This document shows, one piece after another, positions 46,819-55,769 of a DNA stretch of 64,000 bases. The stretch is from NCBI GenBank assembly GCA_004295055.1, contig SHNJ01000017.1:54634-118633 (forward strand), written 5' to 3'. The notes under the pieces were generated by a model. The model was not told where the DNA came from. It worked only from the letters and a program-made list of their open reading frames with translations, and did not search any database. Position 1 is the stretch's first letter. Each line of letters starts with the position of its first letter. The translations under genes were made by a program, and so were the position numbers. The DNA is from Alphaproteobacteria bacterium. GTDB lineage: Bacteria > Pseudomonadota > Alphaproteobacteria > SHNJ01.

Positions 46819-48627
46819 ATGGCGACGATACAGAAAAATTCACAAAAATTTACCAAGAAAAGCAAGTTGGCTTTAAAAGCCGAAGTGCAGCCATTAGCTT
46901 CCAGGGCGGATACCGTCAAATCTGATTTTGTTTCGATGGAAACTAAAGTCGCTATGATTACCCGTGGAGTAGAAGCAAAAACATTTTCAGACCCTACTGC
47001 CATCACTCCGGGTATTGAAGCATTAGCAAGAGCCACAGGCGAGAATAATACTATTCGTAGCTCTTCCGGTAGTACTACCCAAACAACCACCGCTCGTGTT
47101 CGTCTTAGCGCGGATGTAAAAAGTCAAATGGCTAGAGCGGTTATAAGTGCTGGAGGAAATCCAAGTGATGGCGCTCCACCACCTCCGCCGCCACCTCGCC
47201 GCAGTTCTGATTACAATAATCAATTGGCTGCGCATCGCTATGGTTTCTTGCCAACTGGTGCCGAGATGGATCAAATGCGCAACATAGGCGTTCGTCCATG
47301 GATGACTAATCAGCTTAGCAATTCTGGTTTGGATTTTGGCAATGACGTTGTTCGCTATGATGAACGTTTGCGCTTGTTTTATGATTTTAGAAGTCAATAT
47401 GGTGGCTTGACCACAGAACGCCTGCAGATTTTGTACAACAACTATAAGCTGGATGGTGTTCAGTATTACCGTCAGATGGCTTTGACCAATCGTCCAATAC
47501 TGCATCGCTTGGCTCAATTTTTCTTTAATCATCTGGCCGGTAAATTCGGCATGGGTGATGCAGAACAGTATTCGATGGGCATTCAGTGCACATCATATTT
47601 TGCACACGTCATTCTGCCAAATATGTTTGGCAAATTCGAAGATATGGTTATGGCGGCCACCCGTTTTCCAGCTCTGATGCAACAGTACAGTGTTATAGAC
47701 AGCATTGTGAATGGTAATGTTCAAGACTGGCCAAGAGAAATGATGGAATTACATACTGTTGGCTCTGATGCAGGTTATACACAAGCCGACGTTGTTGCCT
47801 TAGCCAGATTATGGACAGGTCATAAGATTCATCAAGCTGCAAATGCGACCGCAGACGCTAATGGTCGTATCGGAGGCCGTTGGTATTTCAACGCTGCGCA
47901 GCATGATGGAGGGGCTAAAAGCTTTCCATTTCTGGGTATTGAAATGGCTGCTTATACCAATGATCGTGCCTCTGGCCCGGATCGCTTGAATCAAGTTTTG
48001 ACGGCTTTGGCTCGTCATCCTGCTACTGCTAACCGGATCGCTCATAAATTATTGTTCCACTTCGTCGGAGATGATCCGAGCTGGAGTGGCTTTCAAAGCG
48101 CTAAAGACAGGATTGCTCGGGTATTTATCGAAACCCAAGGCGATATTATGGCTATTGCCCGCGCCTTGCTGCTCGATATTAATGGTTTACATCCTGTTCC
48201 ATTTAAATCGCCGCGTCCGCATGATTTATTGATGGGAATGGTTCGCGCTGGTAATTTGGTCACTCGCAATGCCAATGATACGGCTACAGAAAATGCGTTC
48301 TTGGAAACCATAATGACCAATTATTTGGCTGTTTTAGGCCGTCCGCACCTGCAAGTTCCCGATGTTCGTGGGTATTTGGTTGATAATGCGCGTTGGGTCA
48401 ACGAAGGCAGTATTATGCAAATACTGGATCATGTATCGATGATTGCCCCACGGATTGCGGCAAAAATGTCGGCAGCGACATTCTATAGCAACGTAATTAG
48501 TGGTTTGGCGATGTCGCCATTTATGTCCAGCAGTTCGAGTGCAATCGAACAATTTGCCGCGACTGAACCATTAAATGCGATCATTTGTACCGTAATGAGC
48601 CCTGAAGTTTTAATGAGGAGAGCGTAA
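46819..48627 (+). CDS. DUF1800 protein (module 2)
   Basis: A 602-residue DUF1800 protein, a distant paralogue of the one at 44196. Shared segments are AAHRYGFLPTGAEMDQMRNI, LHRLAQFFFNHLA, PREMMELHTVGSDAGYTQ, ALARLWTGHKI, RWYFNAAQHDGGAK and TANRIAHKLLFHF. The N-terminal 110 residues are Ser/Thr-rich, followed by a proline run (near 123). No signal peptide is seen. GGAGAG lies upstream of the ATG. It starts module 2, followed one base later by DUF1501. Confidence 0.85.
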   Translation: MATIQKNSQKFTKKSKLALKAEVQPLASRADTVKSDFVSMETKVAMITRGVEAKTFSDPTAITPGIEALARATGENNTIRSSSGSTTQTTTARVRLSADVKSQMARAVISAGGNPSDGAPPPPPPPRRSSDYNNQLAAHRYGFLPTGAEMDQMRNIGVRPWMTNQLSNSGLDFGNDVVRYDERLRLFYDFRSQYGGLTTERLQILYNNYKLDGVQYYRQMALTNRPILHRLAQFFFNHLAGKFGMGDAEQYSMGIQCTSYFAHVILPNMFGKFEDMVMAATRFPALMQQYSVIDSIVNGNVQDWPREMMELHTVGSDAGYTQADVVALARLWTGHKIHQAANATADANGRIGGRWYFNAAQHDGGAKSFPFLGIEMAAYTNDRASGPDRLNQVLTALARHPATANRIAHKLLFHFVGDDPSWSGFQSAKDRIARVFIETQGDIMAIARALLLDINGLHPVPFKSPRPHDLLMGMVRAGNLVTRNANDTATENAFLETIMTNYLAVLGRPHLQVPDVRGYLVDNARWVNEGSIMQILDHVSMIAPRIAAKMSAATFYSNVISGLAMSPFMSSSSSAIEQFAATEPLNAIICTVMSPEVLMRRA

Positions 48628-48628
48628 C

Positions 48629-49870
48629 ATGATTATAAATAGACGCGAATTTATTAAAAGCACAGGTGCTTGCATGGGTGCGGCTGCCGCATTGTCGGCG
48701 CCGAAAGTAAGTTTTGCTGGTCCGGTTATGGCCAAAAAATTGATCTATATTACTTGCCCGGGTGGATTGGATGGTTTTACTTTAACACCGCCGATTAATG
48801 ACCCTGCTTATTATAGTTTGCGGTCCCAATTTGCTGTTCCACGCCCAGATGATAATAGTGCTCCGGTTGATCGCCGCGCTTTGTATTTAAGCGATACCTT
48901 CGGTTTACACCCGCGCGTGCCGGAAATGTATGGCATGTTCCAGCGCGGTGAAATGACTTTATTTCCGAACGTAAATTGGGCGCGCTATGGTTATAACACG
49001 GGCTCGCATTTTAACGAAATACGCCGTGCTGAAAATGGCATGGATCGCTGGGATAACGGCTCCACCTCTTTGGCTGGTTGGGTCAATCGCTTGCTAACCG
49101 TGTTGGAAGGTGAAAATAATCCTGGCGCTATCGCCGTTACTGGAAACCCTGTGTTGCCTGATGTTCTTCATGGTCCTGAAGTAACGGCAGTTTACATGCC
49201 TCCAGGACAAACCACCAGCCAACAAACCGATATGCGTTTGCGTCAGGTGATGGGTGGCCGCACTTTAGGGCGGGTTTATAGCACCGGCTTTGATCGTCGT
49301 GATGCAATGAATCGCGCTTTGAATGGCGCCAATGTGAACTTTAATATGTTCTCCAACTTCTGGGGCGCGCATGTGCAAGCACAAATCGCGGGCATATTGT
49401 TAGCTTCGGATCAACAGTATGCGCCGTCCATTTCAATCCTCAATATTGAGGGATGGGACTGGCATACTTATGAAAATAATGGTTGGGGATATCCGGCCGC
49501 GCGCTTGGCGCATTTATCCTTGGCGCTAGGCACTTTGGTTCAAACTTTAAAAGACCGTAATATGTTCCAGAATACCTTGATTGTGGTGGCTTCGGAATTC
49601 GGACGCCCATGCGCGCATAATGGTGTTGGCACCGACCACGGTCATGGCCAAACCGGCATTATCATTACTGGCAACCCGTTATTGATGGCTCAGCCAGGCC
49701 AGGGGATTGTTCTGAACGGCAATTATCCAGGATTCGCCAGCCGCGACCAATGGAACTGTATTCGTGACAATGGCCGTTATCAAAATATTATCCGGCAGTA
49801 TGTCGCCGCTCATTTCAATTTGACCCAAGCGGAAATCGATTTTGTGTTGCCTTCGTTAAATCAAGCTTAG
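48629..49870 (+). CDS. DUF1501 protein with Tat signal (module 2)
   Basis: A 413-residue DUF1501 protein. The N-terminus MIINRREFIKSTGACMG is a twin-arginine signal with likely cleavage after VSFAG near residue 31. Family segments are LIYITCPGGLDGFTL, GLHPRVPEMYGMFQRGEMTL, NTGSHFNEIRRAENG, WDWHTYENNGWG, IVVASEFGRPCAHNG and GTDHGHGQTGIIITGNPLL. It follows DUF1800 after one base and ends before a strong terminator. The two DUF1501 proteins in this window are clearly paralogous but far apart in sequence. Confidence 0.88.
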   Translation: MIINRREFIKSTGACMGAAAALSAPKVSFAGPVMAKKLIYITCPGGLDGFTLTPPINDPAYYSLRSQFAVPRPDDNSAPVDRRALYLSDTFGLHPRVPEMYGMFQRGEMTLFPNVNWARYGYNTGSHFNEIRRAENGMDRWDNGSTSLAGWVNRLLTVLEGENNPGAIAVTGNPVLPDVLHGPEVTAVYMPPGQTTSQQTDMRLRQVMGGRTLGRVYSTGFDRRDAMNRALNGANVNFNMFSNFWGAHVQAQIAGILLASDQQYAPSISILNIEGWDWHTYENNGWGYPAARLAHLSLALGTLVQTLKDRNMFQNTLIVVASEFGRPCAHNGVGTDHGHGQTGIIITGNPLLMAQPGQGIVLNGNYPGFASRDQWNCIRDNGRYQNIIRQYVAAHFNLTQAEIDFVLPSLNQA

Positions 49871-49886
49871 TTATTACGCGCTCCTA

Positions 49887-49917
49887 CAAAAAGGCGGCTT
49901 AACAGGCCGCCTTTTTA
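49887..49917 (+). terminator. Rho-independent terminator after DUF1501 module 2
   Basis: AAAAAGGCGGC TTAACAG GCCGCCTTTTT: an 11-bp stem with a T run, 17 bases after the stop codon. Confidence 0.92.
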
Positions 49918-49958
49918 ACGTTCTTTAATTTGCCGCAAATTGGTTTATAGTCGGCCTT

Positions 49959-50372
49959 ATGAATTACTGGCTTTTAAAATCCGAACCGTCCGTTTATTCC
50001 TTTGCACAATTGCAGCGCGATGGAAAAACCCACTGGAATGGCGTTCGTAATTACCAGGCCGCCAATAATATGCGCGCCATGAAAAAAGGCGATCTGGCAT
50101 TTTTCTACCACTCCAACGAAGGCAAGGAAATTGTCGGAACCGCAACTATTATCCGCGAAGCCTATCCCGATCCGACCGATAAAACCGGTAAATTTGTGAT
50201 GGTGGATATCAAGCCGGTTGCAAATTGGGAAAAACCGGTCAGCCTTGCCGCCCTGAAAACAGAGCCCACATTGAAAGATTTGCAATTAATCAAGCAATCC
50301 CGCCTGTCCGTCGTGCCGGTACGGCCAGGGGAATGGAAGAAAATATGTCAAATGGCGGGGGTAAAACCATAG
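49959..50372 (+). CDS. EVE-domain protein
   Basis: A 137-residue single-domain EVE protein (PUA-like fold), related to thymocyte nuclear protein 1. Recognisable are MNYWLLKSEPSVYSFAQL, WNGVRNYQAANNMRAMKKGD, AFFYHSNEGKEIVGTATI, YPDPTD and LSVVPVRPGEW. EVE domains bind modified bases in DNA or RNA. It stands alone after a terminator and before the exporter operon; a housekeeping role in RNA or DNA modification is likely but not shown. Confidence 0.92.
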   Translation: MNYWLLKSEPSVYSFAQLQRDGKTHWNGVRNYQAANNMRAMKKGDLAFFYHSNEGKEIVGTATIIREAYPDPTDKTGKFVMVDIKPVANWEKPVSLAALKTEPTLKDLQLIKQSRLSVVPVRPGEWKKICQMAGVKP

Positions 50373-50410
50373 ATTTGGCGTTGATTGATTGAAATCGTCC
50401 CAGAGACTTG

Positions 50411-50445
50411 ATACACCATTTTGGGGTCACGGAGTTATGGTGTAT
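50411..50445 (+). promoter_or_regulatory. 9-bp inverted repeat enclosing the ribosome-binding site
   Basis: ATACACCAT (50411-50419) and ATGGTGTAT (50437-50445) are perfect complements around 17 bases that contain GGAG (50431-50434). The right arm reaches the start codon of the TPR gene (ATG 50444-50446). As RNA it could hide the translation start; as DNA it could be an operator. Confidence 0.6.
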
Positions 50446-50944
50446 GACCGAAGTCACATTTAAAAGTAAAACACGCTTTATTGTTTTGTTCGCGGCCGCT
50501 GCTATTGCGTTCGGAATTTTTTATTTGGCCGATCCGCAAATTACATCCATGGACGAAGAAGTCGCCGCCGTCCAGATAGGACAGCGGTATTTGCGCCGCC
50601 ATGACTATGATGAGGCGGTTAGGTCTTTGGTGGAAGCGGCTCAAAAATACCCGCAAAACCCGGATATTCGTTACCATTTGGGCTTGGCTTATGACGGGTT
50701 GAATCAGCATTATGTTGCCGTCAGCCAATATTCTCTGGCATTGCGTTATAATCAATATTTGCCCGGGGCCGTGTACGAAATGGGCAAGGAATATGTGCAA
50801 TCCAATCAAATGAATTCCGCACAGGAAATGCTCGCCCGTTTGCAATCAACCTGCGCGCGCGGAATGGGGTGCGCCGAACGTGACGCCTTGGCGGCCGCCA
50901 TGGCTAAACAGCGCGCCATGCAGGATTTAGAAAAAAGAAATTGA
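50444..50944 (+). CDS. TPR-repeat membrane-anchored protein
   Basis: A 166-residue protein with one N-terminal membrane helix (about 10-29, FIVLFAAAAIAFGIFYLA) and a periplasmic TPR region (about 45-130; AAVQIGQRYLRRHDYDEAV, PQNPDIRYHLGLAYDGLNQH). Two Cys near the C-terminus could pair. Start ATG 50444 has GGAG ten bases upstream inside an inverted repeat. It is the first gene of an operon with the ABC-2 exporter and its accessory proteins and starts one base before it, so it is probably part of that complex. Confidence 0.75.
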   Translation: MTEVTFKSKTRFIVLFAAAAIAFGIFYLADPQITSMDEEVAAVQIGQRYLRRHDYDEAVRSLVEAAQKYPQNPDIRYHLGLAYDGLNQHYVAVSQYSLALRYNQYLPGAVYEMGKEYVQSNQMNSAQEMLARLQSTCARGMGCAERDALAAAMAKQRAMQDLEKRN

Positions 50945-50945
50945 A

Positions 50946-51659
50946 ATGACCGGCCTTGTCGCCCATCATTTGCATAAATCCTTCGGCTCTATTCAGGCGG
51001 TGCGGGATATTGGATTTTCAGTTCCGATCGGGCAAACCCTGGCATTATTGGGCCCGAATGGGGCCGGTAAAACCACCACTCTGCGTTTGGTCACGGGATA
51101 TTTGCAAGCCGATCAAGGTTCCATCGCGATTATGGGCCATGATTTGCAATCCAGCCGGTTGGAAGCCCAGCGGCATGTTGGTTATGTGCCGGAAGGCGTG
51201 CCGCTTTATAATGAATTGACCGCAATCGATTATTTAAAATTTATGGCGGATCTTCGTGGACTTCAGGGTTCTAACAGAAGCACATCCTTAGACCGGGTGA
51301 TTCAGGCGGCTGGGCTTGCGAATGTTTTAAAACAAAAAATTGATCATTTATCCAAGGGATTTAAACGCCGGGTTGGTTTGGCCCAAGCCTTGCTGCATGA
51401 TCCATCGGTGCTGATTTTGGATGAACCGACCGATGGGCTGGACCCGAATCAAAAATATGAAATGCGGCAGTGGTTAAAGTCGGTAGCCAAACAGAAAGCC
51501 GTTATCATTTCCACCCATATTTTGGAAGAAGTCGAGGCGATGTGCAACCGCGTGATGGTGATTGACCGTGGAGTTATAGTTGCGGATACGACACCGCAAG
51601 AGTTTAACAAAGGCGGGATGGAACAGAATTTCCGCCGCCTGACGGCAAGGCAGGCATAG
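50946..51659 (+). CDS. ABC transporter ATP-binding protein, GldA-like
   Basis: A 237-residue ATPase: Walker A LGPNGAGKTTTLRLV, Q-loop-type VGYVPEGVPLYNELTAIDYL (family variant without Gln), signature LSKGFKRRVGLAQALL, Walker B VLILDEPTDGLDPNQ and H-loop IISTHILEEVEAM. It resembles the GldA/NosF-type ATPases that pair with an ABC-2 permease and a GldG-like subunit. The permease starts directly after its stop codon. Confidence 0.88.
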   Translation: MTGLVAHHLHKSFGSIQAVRDIGFSVPIGQTLALLGPNGAGKTTTLRLVTGYLQADQGSIAIMGHDLQSSRLEAQRHVGYVPEGVPLYNELTAIDYLKFMADLRGLQGSNRSTSLDRVIQAAGLANVLKQKIDHLSKGFKRRVGLAQALLHDPSVLILDEPTDGLDPNQKYEMRQWLKSVAKQKAVIISTHILEEVEAMCNRVMVIDRGVIVADTTPQEFNKGGMEQNFRRLTARQA

Positions 51660-52403
51660 ATGAATCCCATGCGCGCCATCATCAAAAAAGAATTTCTCAG
51701 CTTTGTGGCGGAGCCATTGTTGCTGGTTTTAGGCGTCGTGTTTTTGTCGGTATCGATGGCGCTGCCTTTATATTTTGGCGGATTTTTTGAACGCGATCAG
51801 GCCGATTTGCAATCTTTTCTTACTTTTATTCCTTGGATTTTATTGGTGCTGTCGCCTGCGGTCGCGATGCGCGCTTGGGCGGATGAAATGAAATCTGGCA
51901 CAATTGAAACTATTTTCACCATGCCTGTCTTATTGCGGGATTGGGTAATCGGAAAATTTCTGTCGGCTTGGTTTTTATTGATCGTTTTAATTTTGTGCAC
52001 TTTGCCGATGGTTGTTGTGTTGGCGTATCTAGGCAGTCCGGATTGGGGCGTATTGTTTGGCGGATATATCGCCACCATTCTATTGGCTGGCGCGTATTTA
52101 GCCGCGGCGCAATTTGCTTCTTGTTTGACCAAAAACCAAGTTATAGCTTTTGTTCTGGGTCTATTGATTTGCTTTATATTGACTATGGCGGGCAGCCGCA
52201 TGGTAACCGGTTTTGCCGGGCTTAGCGAATTTGGATTGGGCTTTCTATCGCCATTATTATTGCAGCTCAGCGTGCAAAATTATTACGCCGCGATGATCGA
52301 TGGCGCTTTCGCCCTGCCGTCGGTTTTATTCTTCGGATTGTGGATTGGCTTGTTCCAAGGCTTAACCTTGTTGGCGTTACAGCAAAAACAGGTGCGGCCA
52401 TGA
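51660..52403 (+). CDS. ABC-2 permease, GldF-like
   Basis: A 247-residue inner-membrane permease with about six hydrophobic segments. It has an N-terminal cytoplasmic KKEFLSFVAEPLLL, the motif PAVAMRAWADEMKSGTIETI near residue 65, typical of the GldF/NosY group, and TMPVLLRDWVIGKFL. It abuts its ATPase gene and overlaps the GldG-like gene by four bases. The cargo is unknown; homologous systems in Bacteroidetes serve gliding, others transport unknown surface material. Confidence 0.87.
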   Translation: MNPMRAIIKKEFLSFVAEPLLLVLGVVFLSVSMALPLYFGGFFERDQADLQSFLTFIPWILLVLSPAVAMRAWADEMKSGTIETIFTMPVLLRDWVIGKFLSAWFLLIVLILCTLPMVVVLAYLGSPDWGVLFGGYIATILLAGAYLAAAQFASCLTKNQVIAFVLGLLICFILTMAGSRMVTGFAGLSEFGLGFLSPLLLQLSVQNYYAAMIDGAFALPSVLFFGLWIGLFQGLTLLALQQKQVRP

Positions 52404-54310
52404 TACAAAAATTAAAGCAAAAAATTCAAACCCTGCCGCCCCGCCGGCGGTTATGGACGCTGGTTTTCTTAATGCTGATTGGTTTTTTCGCCGTCAATTA
52501 TATTTCCAATACCTATTTATCCGGCTGGCAGGTGGATCTGACCGAAGATAAGCAGCATAGTTTGTCCGCAGGTTCCATTAAAACTCTGCAGGAATTGCAG
52601 GAAAATATCGACGTTTATTTTTATTATTCGAAACGCCTCGATTATGAATCGCCGGATCACGCCTTGTTCGCGCGGCAGGTAAAAAATTTATTGAATCAAT
52701 ATAGCAATATCAGCAAAGGCCGGATCCGGTTGCATGATATCGATCCGGAACCTTATTCCGAACAAGAGGACCGCGCGATAGAATATGGCATTCGTCCGAT
52801 TCCATTATATGGCGGCGCGCAGCAGGCTTATTTCGGTTTGTATGTGCGCAGCGGCCTTGGCAACAGCGCCGCGATTCAACAATTCACCCCATCGCGCGCG
52901 GGATTGCTGGAATATGATTTAACCCGAATTTTTTATGCAATGCTGCATCCCAAATTGCCGAAAATCGGCGTCATTACATCGCTGCCGATGGATGCGGATT
53001 ATTTTTCACCGCTTGCGCGCGGCGATGGCGCCCCGGCGCCATGGTTTTTCTGGCTGCAGTTGCAACAATCGTATCAAATAGAAAAATTGGCGGAAAATAT
53101 TTCCGCGATACCGGATCATGTCGAGGTTTTGTTGATTGTTCATCCCAAAAACCTGACCGAGCAGGCCATGTACGCCATCGACCAATATATGCTGCGCAAC
53201 GGCAAGGCGGTAATTTTGCTGGATCCGCATAGCGAGGCCGCCGCCGCGCGCAAGGCCGCCAGCAAAGACATGCCGCCGCAAAATTCCGATCTTGGGAAAT
53301 TGTTGGATCATTGGAAAATCAAGATCGATCCAAATTTTGTAGTGGGCGATAAATCCCTGGCGCATCGCGTGGTGATTGAAAACCCGGACCCGCAGGCGCG
53401 CAGCCAAAGCCAGGCGGTCAATTACGCTCCGTGGCTGCGGCTGGGCGTTGAGCAAATGAATGCGCAGGATGTTTTGTCGGCCAATACCAAGAAAATCAAT
53501 TTGGCCACCGCTGGCGCGATTGAAATGGCCGATGGCGCATCTTTGCGTCTAACGCCATTGATTCAAACCACGACGCATTCGATGAAAATTCCGGTTGAAA
53601 AAATTCGTTACATGCCGAATCCCGAAGAAATCGCCGCCGAATTTAAAGATAGCGGCGAAGTTTATACTCTTGCCGCGCGCTTGACCGGCAATTTGACCAG
53701 CACCTTCGATGCGCCGCCATCTCCGCCCAAAGATATTAAACTGCCGGAATTTATCAAAGAATCGCAGAAACCCGCCAATATAATTTTGCTGGCCGACAGC
53801 GATATGACCGATGACCGGTTTTGGGTACAGGTGCCGGAAACGTTGCAGGCGGGTTATATCATCCCATCGTCCGGAAATGGCGATTTTATATTGAACGCGA
53901 TCGATAATATTTTAGGCGGCGACGCGTTTTTGGGGCTGCGCACCCGCGATTCCGCCAACCGGCCATTGACCGTATTGAACGATATACGCAAATCGGCCGA
54001 AGAAAAATTCTCAGCCCAGCAAAAAGATTTACAGGCCAAATTGAAATCAGCCGAGGAAAAATTGAAGGAATTGCAATCGGAAAGCAAAGAAAAACAAGCC
54101 GAAGATTGGCAGCAAACTATTGTAGCGGCGCAAAAAGATATATTAACCACGCGCTCCGCCTTGCGCCGGGTTCAACTGGACTTAAACCGCGATATTCAAG
54201 GGATTGAAAACACGATCCGCTTGATTTTAATCCTGATTTGGCCATTATTATGGGCCATTATATTGATCTTTGGATTAAAAATCTGGCGTGGGCGTAAAGT
54301 GTCTTATTAA
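52400..54310 (+). CDS. GldG-like ABC auxiliary protein
   Basis: A 636-residue protein of the GldG / ABC_transp_aux group. An N-terminal membrane helix (about 18-40; LWTLVFLMLIGFFAVNY) precedes a large periplasmic domain beginning VDLTEDKQHSLSAGSIKTL, the family hallmark, with LEYDLTRIFYAML and LPKIGVITSL. A coiled coil (about 555-610; AKLKSAEEKLKELQSESKE) leads to a C-terminal membrane helix (LIWPLLWAIILIFGLKIW). Start ATG 52400 overlaps the permease stop. Such proteins assemble with the permease into one complex. Confidence 0.87.
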   Translation: MIQKLKQKIQTLPPRRRLWTLVFLMLIGFFAVNYISNTYLSGWQVDLTEDKQHSLSAGSIKTLQELQENIDVYFYYSKRLDYESPDHALFARQVKNLLNQYSNISKGRIRLHDIDPEPYSEQEDRAIEYGIRPIPLYGGAQQAYFGLYVRSGLGNSAAIQQFTPSRAGLLEYDLTRIFYAMLHPKLPKIGVITSLPMDADYFSPLARGDGAPAPWFFWLQLQQSYQIEKLAENISAIPDHVEVLLIVHPKNLTEQAMYAIDQYMLRNGKAVILLDPHSEAAAARKAASKDMPPQNSDLGKLLDHWKIKIDPNFVVGDKSLAHRVVIENPDPQARSQSQAVNYAPWLRLGVEQMNAQDVLSANTKKINLATAGAIEMADGASLRLTPLIQTTTHSMKIPVEKIRYMPNPEEIAAEFKDSGEVYTLAARLTGNLTSTFDAPPSPPKDIKLPEFIKESQKPANIILLADSDMTDDRFWVQVPETLQAGYIIPSSGNGDFILNAIDNILGGDAFLGLRTRDSANRPLTVLNDIRKSAEEKFSAQQKDLQAKLKSAEEKLKELQSESKEKQAEDWQQTIVAAQKDILTTRSALRRVQLDLNRDIQGIENTIRLILILIWPLLWAIILIFGLKIWRGRKVSY

Positions 54311-54331
54311 GCGCCCCATATTGGGACTTTG

Positions 54332-55339
54332 ATGTTTAAAAGACGGGCAAAAACAAACTGGGTATTGGTGGCGGTTTTGGCCGCCGCGATTGCGGTATTG
54401 ACCGCCATTATTTTTATATCCAACAAACCGCCGGTTTATGTGGCGCAGGAATTATCGCGCATAGAACCAACCCAGGTTGCGCAAATCGTGTTGCGGCAGA
54501 ATGATAAAACCGTGCATTTATTCCGATCGAACGGTTTATGGTTTATGGCCAATCAGAATAATTACCCCGTCTCGAATACGCTGGTCGATAATGTGCTGCA
54601 ATCCTTAAAACAAATCCAAAATAAAGGCGTGCAAGCATGGGGCGAGGGCAAGGTTGCCGAATCCGGCCTGGATGCCGATAATAAAAATGTATTGCGTTTG
54701 CAATTGCGCGGCGAGGCGAATCAGGTTATTGCCGATTGGCTGATTGGCCGGGAAATTGGCTATCAGGAATTTTTGGCGCGGGAAACTTCGTCTGACCAAA
54801 TTTTAAATCTGCGTATTCCGCAAATGCCGAAAATCGACTTGAATTATTGGCAGGCGCAAATTTGGCAAGGGTTGGAAGATTCCGAATTCAATCAAATTAT
54901 ACTTGGCGTTGGCGAGCCGCAATCGATCGAATTAACCCGCACCGATGCCACGCAACAGGCCTGGAAAATAGCCAATTTACCGCGTGGCCGGGAATTGCGC
55001 GCCGACAGTCAAATTGTCAATGTGCCGAATATTTTCGTCGGTCAATTGTTCCAATCCGTTACACCGCTCAGCAATCTTAAAATTGCCGGCACGCAACGCT
55101 GGCGCAATCAGTTTTTTACATCGGATGGTATTACGATTATAATCACTCAGGCACGGCAAGCCGATAAAACCTATACGCATTTTGCGGCATCCGGCGCCGA
55201 TCCCACCCGCCAGGATTGGATCAACCGCTTTAACGCCGCGCATGGCGCCTGGGCGTATGATATGGGCAATGATTTTAATATGCTGTTATCGCTGCGCATG
55301 CCATCCATCATCAAAGGCCGTAGTGCCGCGACGAGTTAG
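54332..55339 (+). CDS. DUF4340-family membrane-anchored protein
   Basis: A 335-residue protein with one N-terminal membrane helix (about 10-30, VLVAVLAAAIAVLTAIIFI) and a periplasmic domain of the DUF4340 type: IEPTQVAQIVLRQNDKTVHL, GLWFMANQNNYPVSNTLVDN and SGLDADNKNVLRLQLRGE. DUF4340 genes usually follow GldG-like genes, as here (22 bases apart), and the proteins are thought to belong to the same exporter. Start ATG 54332 is preferred to the TTG just before it. It ends the chromosomal block before the integrated island. Confidence 0.82.
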   Translation: MFKRRAKTNWVLVAVLAAAIAVLTAIIFISNKPPVYVAQELSRIEPTQVAQIVLRQNDKTVHLFRSNGLWFMANQNNYPVSNTLVDNVLQSLKQIQNKGVQAWGEGKVAESGLDADNKNVLRLQLRGEANQVIADWLIGREIGYQEFLARETSSDQILNLRIPQMPKIDLNYWQAQIWQGLEDSEFNQIILGVGEPQSIELTRTDATQQAWKIANLPRGRELRADSQIVNVPNIFVGQLFQSVTPLSNLKIAGTQRWRNQFFTSDGITIIITQARQADKTYTHFAASGADPTRQDWINRFNAAHGAWAYDMGNDFNMLLSLRMPSIIKGRSAATS

Positions 55340-55428
55340 TAATCCATATTTGCAAGATAGTACTTACATCAGCCCAGCTTCGCTAAGGTTTCTCGCAGGG
55401 CATTTTTGCTTAACATTTCACGGAAAAA

Positions 55429-55490
55429 TGGCGCACCCGTGAGGATAATTTTTTATGATTTACGCCCGACGGGCGCTCGCCCTATGGCTC
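55429..55490. repeat. copied tRNA-Arg(ACG) 3' end plus GAC-loop hairpin element
   Basis: Bases 55429-55446 equal the 3' end of tRNA-Arg(ACG) at 55554-55571. Next come TTATG, the hairpin CGCCC-GAC-GGGCG, TCGCC and TGGCTCG. The element at 31677-31740 has the same parts in the same order next to tRNA-Arg(CCG). Confidence 0.7.
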
Positions 55491-55553
55491 GTGTTCAAAT
55501 CCCGCTAGAAATTTAGGGTTGGTGTGGCGGCTGAATTCGAGCGGAAAATATAG

Positions 55554-55602
55554 TGGCGCACCCGTGAGGATTCGAACCTCAAACCTTCTGATCCGTAGTC
55601 AG
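55554..55602 (-). pseudogene. 3' fragment of tRNA-Arg (anticodon ACG): attachment site of the island
   Basis: Forty-nine bases of the 3' part of a tRNA: the 3' side of the anticodon stem, anticodon loop CTACGGA (anticodon ACG), T arm with TTCGAAT, acceptor strand and CCA. The sequence stops matching a tRNA inside the 5' side of the anticodon stem. The integrase begins about 170 bases further on. This is the usual scar of integration into a tRNA gene; the rebuilt intact tRNA should be at the far end of the element, beyond the window. Confidence 0.85.
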
Positions 55603-55769
55603 TTATCCTATTTTCGCTGCATTTTTTCGGTGTTCTTTAAGTAATTAGAAATAAATGATTTTATTCATTTTTTGAATTAATTTGAATTTTTAAATTCGCT
55701 GGTTTACTCTTTCTAGTGGTAACTTATTGGTAACTCCACAATAGTTCGAATTAAGAGCGGAAAATAAAA

